A stretch of 64,000 bases of DNA, from assembly GCF_042849255.1 (NCBI RefSeq), contig NZ_AP026866.1, positions 2,480,001-2,544,000 on the forward strand, given 5' to 3'. The translations under genes were made by a program, and so were the position numbers. Origin of the DNA: Oceaniferula spumae. Lineage in GTDB: Bacteria > Verrucomicrobiota > Verrucomicrobiia > Verrucomicrobiales > Akkermansiaceae. The first letter of the stretch is position 1; every line of letters starts with the position of its first letter. This document shows, one piece after another, positions 63,052-64,000 of the stretch. The notes below the pieces were generated by a model. The model had not been told where the DNA came from and made no database searches. It worked only from the letters and a program-made list of their open reading frames with translations.

Positions 63052-63085
63052 TAAACCACCCTTCCTCACGGATCGGTGGTTTTTT
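63052..63085 (+). terminator. Bidirectional terminator between PEP-CTERM and deaminase genes
   Basis: AAACCACC (63052-63059) and GGTGGTTT (63075-63082) form an 8-bp stem with T-rich right flank. It overlaps the end of the convergent deaminase gene. Confidence 0.78.
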
Positions 63086-63680
63086 CTTTTCCAGAACGAC
63101 CATTGTATACCTCTCCGCCGCTGGATTTATATTCACCTAATACATCGGCAGCTTCTGCACGGCACACATCTCTAACTACTTCTATACCACGAGACTGCAA
63201 ATCCGTGATCCAGCCAGCAGGTTTCGCACCCTCATCAAATCCGACCGCTCGGACATCTTCATCGCGTGCGCCGCAGAGCACACGCCGGACACCTGACCAA
63301 GGAATGGCCCCCAGACACATGGCACAGGGCTCGGCACTGGTTACCAATTCACATCGTGGCATATCTTCACCGCCAAGGTCATGAGTTCTCAGTTCTTGCT
63401 GTGCCAGAGACATGGCCATCATCTCTGCGTGCGCAGAGGAACAGCTGCTTGCTACTACCACATTCACACCCGGGGCAATCAGCTTGCCTGAATCCAGGTC
63501 GAACACTGCCGCACCAAAGGGGCCACCGGTTTTCTGACGCACGTTCTCCCGCGCGAGTCCGAGCGCATACTGCATGCGCTCTTCCGCTGAATCAAAAGTC
63601 CGTCCTTCTTCAGGAAGCATGGATTCCACCCAGCTCGGAAGTGTTAGACTAATGGAGAGGTTGTGCTTTTTTGACATCAC
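63066..63680 (-). CDS. Cytidine/deoxycytidylate deaminase-fold protein, guanine deaminase-like
   Basis: The 204-residue cytosolic zinc deaminase has ligands H84 with catalytic E86 in SAHAEMMA and C119/C122 in EPCAMC. GGPFGAAVFD and the length are typical of the guanine deaminase/TadA-like class. Its extended C terminus and the lack of a TadA-type C-terminal helix favour a purine (guanine or related) deaminase over tRNA-editing TadA. Start taken at the first ATG of MMSKKHNL; the second is equally possible. It lies 36 bp after the oxidase fragment on the minus strand. Confidence 0.85.
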   Translation of the reverse strand: MMSKKHNLSISLTLPSWVESMLPEEGRTFDSAEERMQYALGLARENVRQKTGGPFGAAVFDLDSGKLIAPGVNVVVASSCSSAHAEMMAMSLAQQELRTHDLGGEDMPRCELVTSAEPCAMCLGAIPWSGVRRVLCGARDEDVRAVGFDEGAKPAGWITDLQSRGIEVVRDVCRAEAADVLGEYKSSGGEVYNGRSGKEKTTDP

Positions 63681-63715
63681 AGAAACTTAGCGGATCGCCG
63701 CACCTTCTATCAATG

Positions 63716-64000
63716 CTAATCATGTAGCATCTCATCTGAATACAAGTCTCGATAATGCCGCCACCATTCACTCTGGAATCGTTGGTCAGGATCATAGTGC
63801 TCCTTGCGCTTAAGAAACTCTGCAAATTGAGGATAGGCCCGTTCAATTTGATCTTGGCGAGCCCAACGATGATAGGTGAGGAAGTAGGATCCACCCAAGC
63901 TCAGTGCCAGATCGATCAAGGCTCGGAAGGCATTTGCCGAGCGCGCTATACCCTGTTCGTCATGCTCGGTGTGGAGGTTGAAAATTACACAGGCGTAGTC
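63716..64000 (-). CDS. FAD-linked oxidoreductase, C-terminal part (runs off the window)
   Basis: The frame is open from the window edge to the TAG at 63716-63718 (95 codons). It ends with LSLGGSYFLTYHRWARQDQ, then AYPQFAEFLKRKEHYDPDQRF and WWRHYRDLY in pieces, which is the end of FAD-binding (GlcD/aldonolactone oxidase-like) dehydrogenases, where GG-x-Y-x-L-x-Y-H and K-x-x-Y-D-P are typical. The FAD-binding part and the start lie outside the window. Identity is inferred from the C terminus only. Confidence 0.75.
   Translation of the reverse strand, partial: DYACVIFNLHTEHDEQGIARSANAFRALIDLALSLGGSYFLTYHRWARQDQIERAYPQFAEFLKRKEHYDPDQRFQSEWWRHYRDLYSDEMLHD

Noticed and set aside
1..64000. CRISPR arrays, tRNA or rRNA genes, insertion sequences, prophage
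   Set aside because: No regularly spaced repeats, cloverleaf-like or rRNA sequence, transposase or integrase was recognised; weak tRNA genes could still be missed by eye.

Overview
The window looks like a piece of a chromosome from a free-living, probably marine, Verrucomicrobiota bacterium (Verrucomicrobiales, possibly near Rubritaleaceae; the rank is inference). The signs are eleven PEP-CTERM proteins with nearly the same EPSSTALLGL tail, type I sulfatases, Tat-exported Gfo/Idh/MocA oxidoreductases, DUF1080 proteins, a large prepilin-like protein resembling Verru_Chthon cassette protein A, and an ECF sigma factor of the Rhodopirellula/Verrucomicrobium type. Few start codons have a Shine-Dalgarno sequence. 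I saw no rRNA, tRNA, CRISPR array, transposase or integrase.

Layout. 0-5.2 kb is housekeeping: a degenerate receiver protein, bamA, tsaB and citrate synthase. 5.3-9.0 kb holds a Tat-exported oxidoreductase, an FGE-fold protein and ApbE. 9.0-18.1 kb holds two GntR/LacI-like regulators, two PEP-CTERM genes, a NupG-type transporter and two more oxidoreductases. 18.4-27.0 kb is a tight five-gene run: sulfatase, Asp/Glu racemase, prepilin-like giant, small exported protein, sulfatase. 27-35.3 kb has an S9 peptidase, two exported retropepsin-like proteins (one with four protease domains), a regulator and a PEP-CTERM gene; both retropepsin genes follow remnants of a sulfatase 3' end. 35.4-41.8 kb is a PEP-CTERM cluster with a fourth regulator. 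41.9-44.3 kb is DUF1080, acetylesterase, DUF1080. 44.4-51.1 kb is an overlapping pair, a cytosolic M48-type peptidase and an 1823-residue pseudokinase/DUF4011/SF1 helicase/Vsr-like nuclease/WGR protein, the best candidate here for a poorly described (probably defence) system. 51-64 kb holds two metallophosphatases, a GH20 hexosaminidase, three PEP-CTERM genes, a sigma/FecR-LamG pair, a GH36-like glycosidase, a deaminase and the end of a FAD-linked oxidase.

How it fits together. Most of the window serves breakdown of sulfated, acetylated, amino-sugar-containing glycans outside the cytoplasm: sulfatases, acetylesterase, hexosaminidase, GH36-like enzyme, oxidoreductases and DUF1080 hydrolases. 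PEP-CTERM proteins are presumably sorted to the envelope by an exosortase encoded elsewhere. All four GntR/LacI-like regulators are divergent from a PEP-CTERM or sulfatase gene, which suggests local control. The ECF sigma gene and one PEP-CTERM gene share a promoter-like sequence (GTAACC, 14 nt, TTATTCC), so that sigma factor probably controls itself and that gene.
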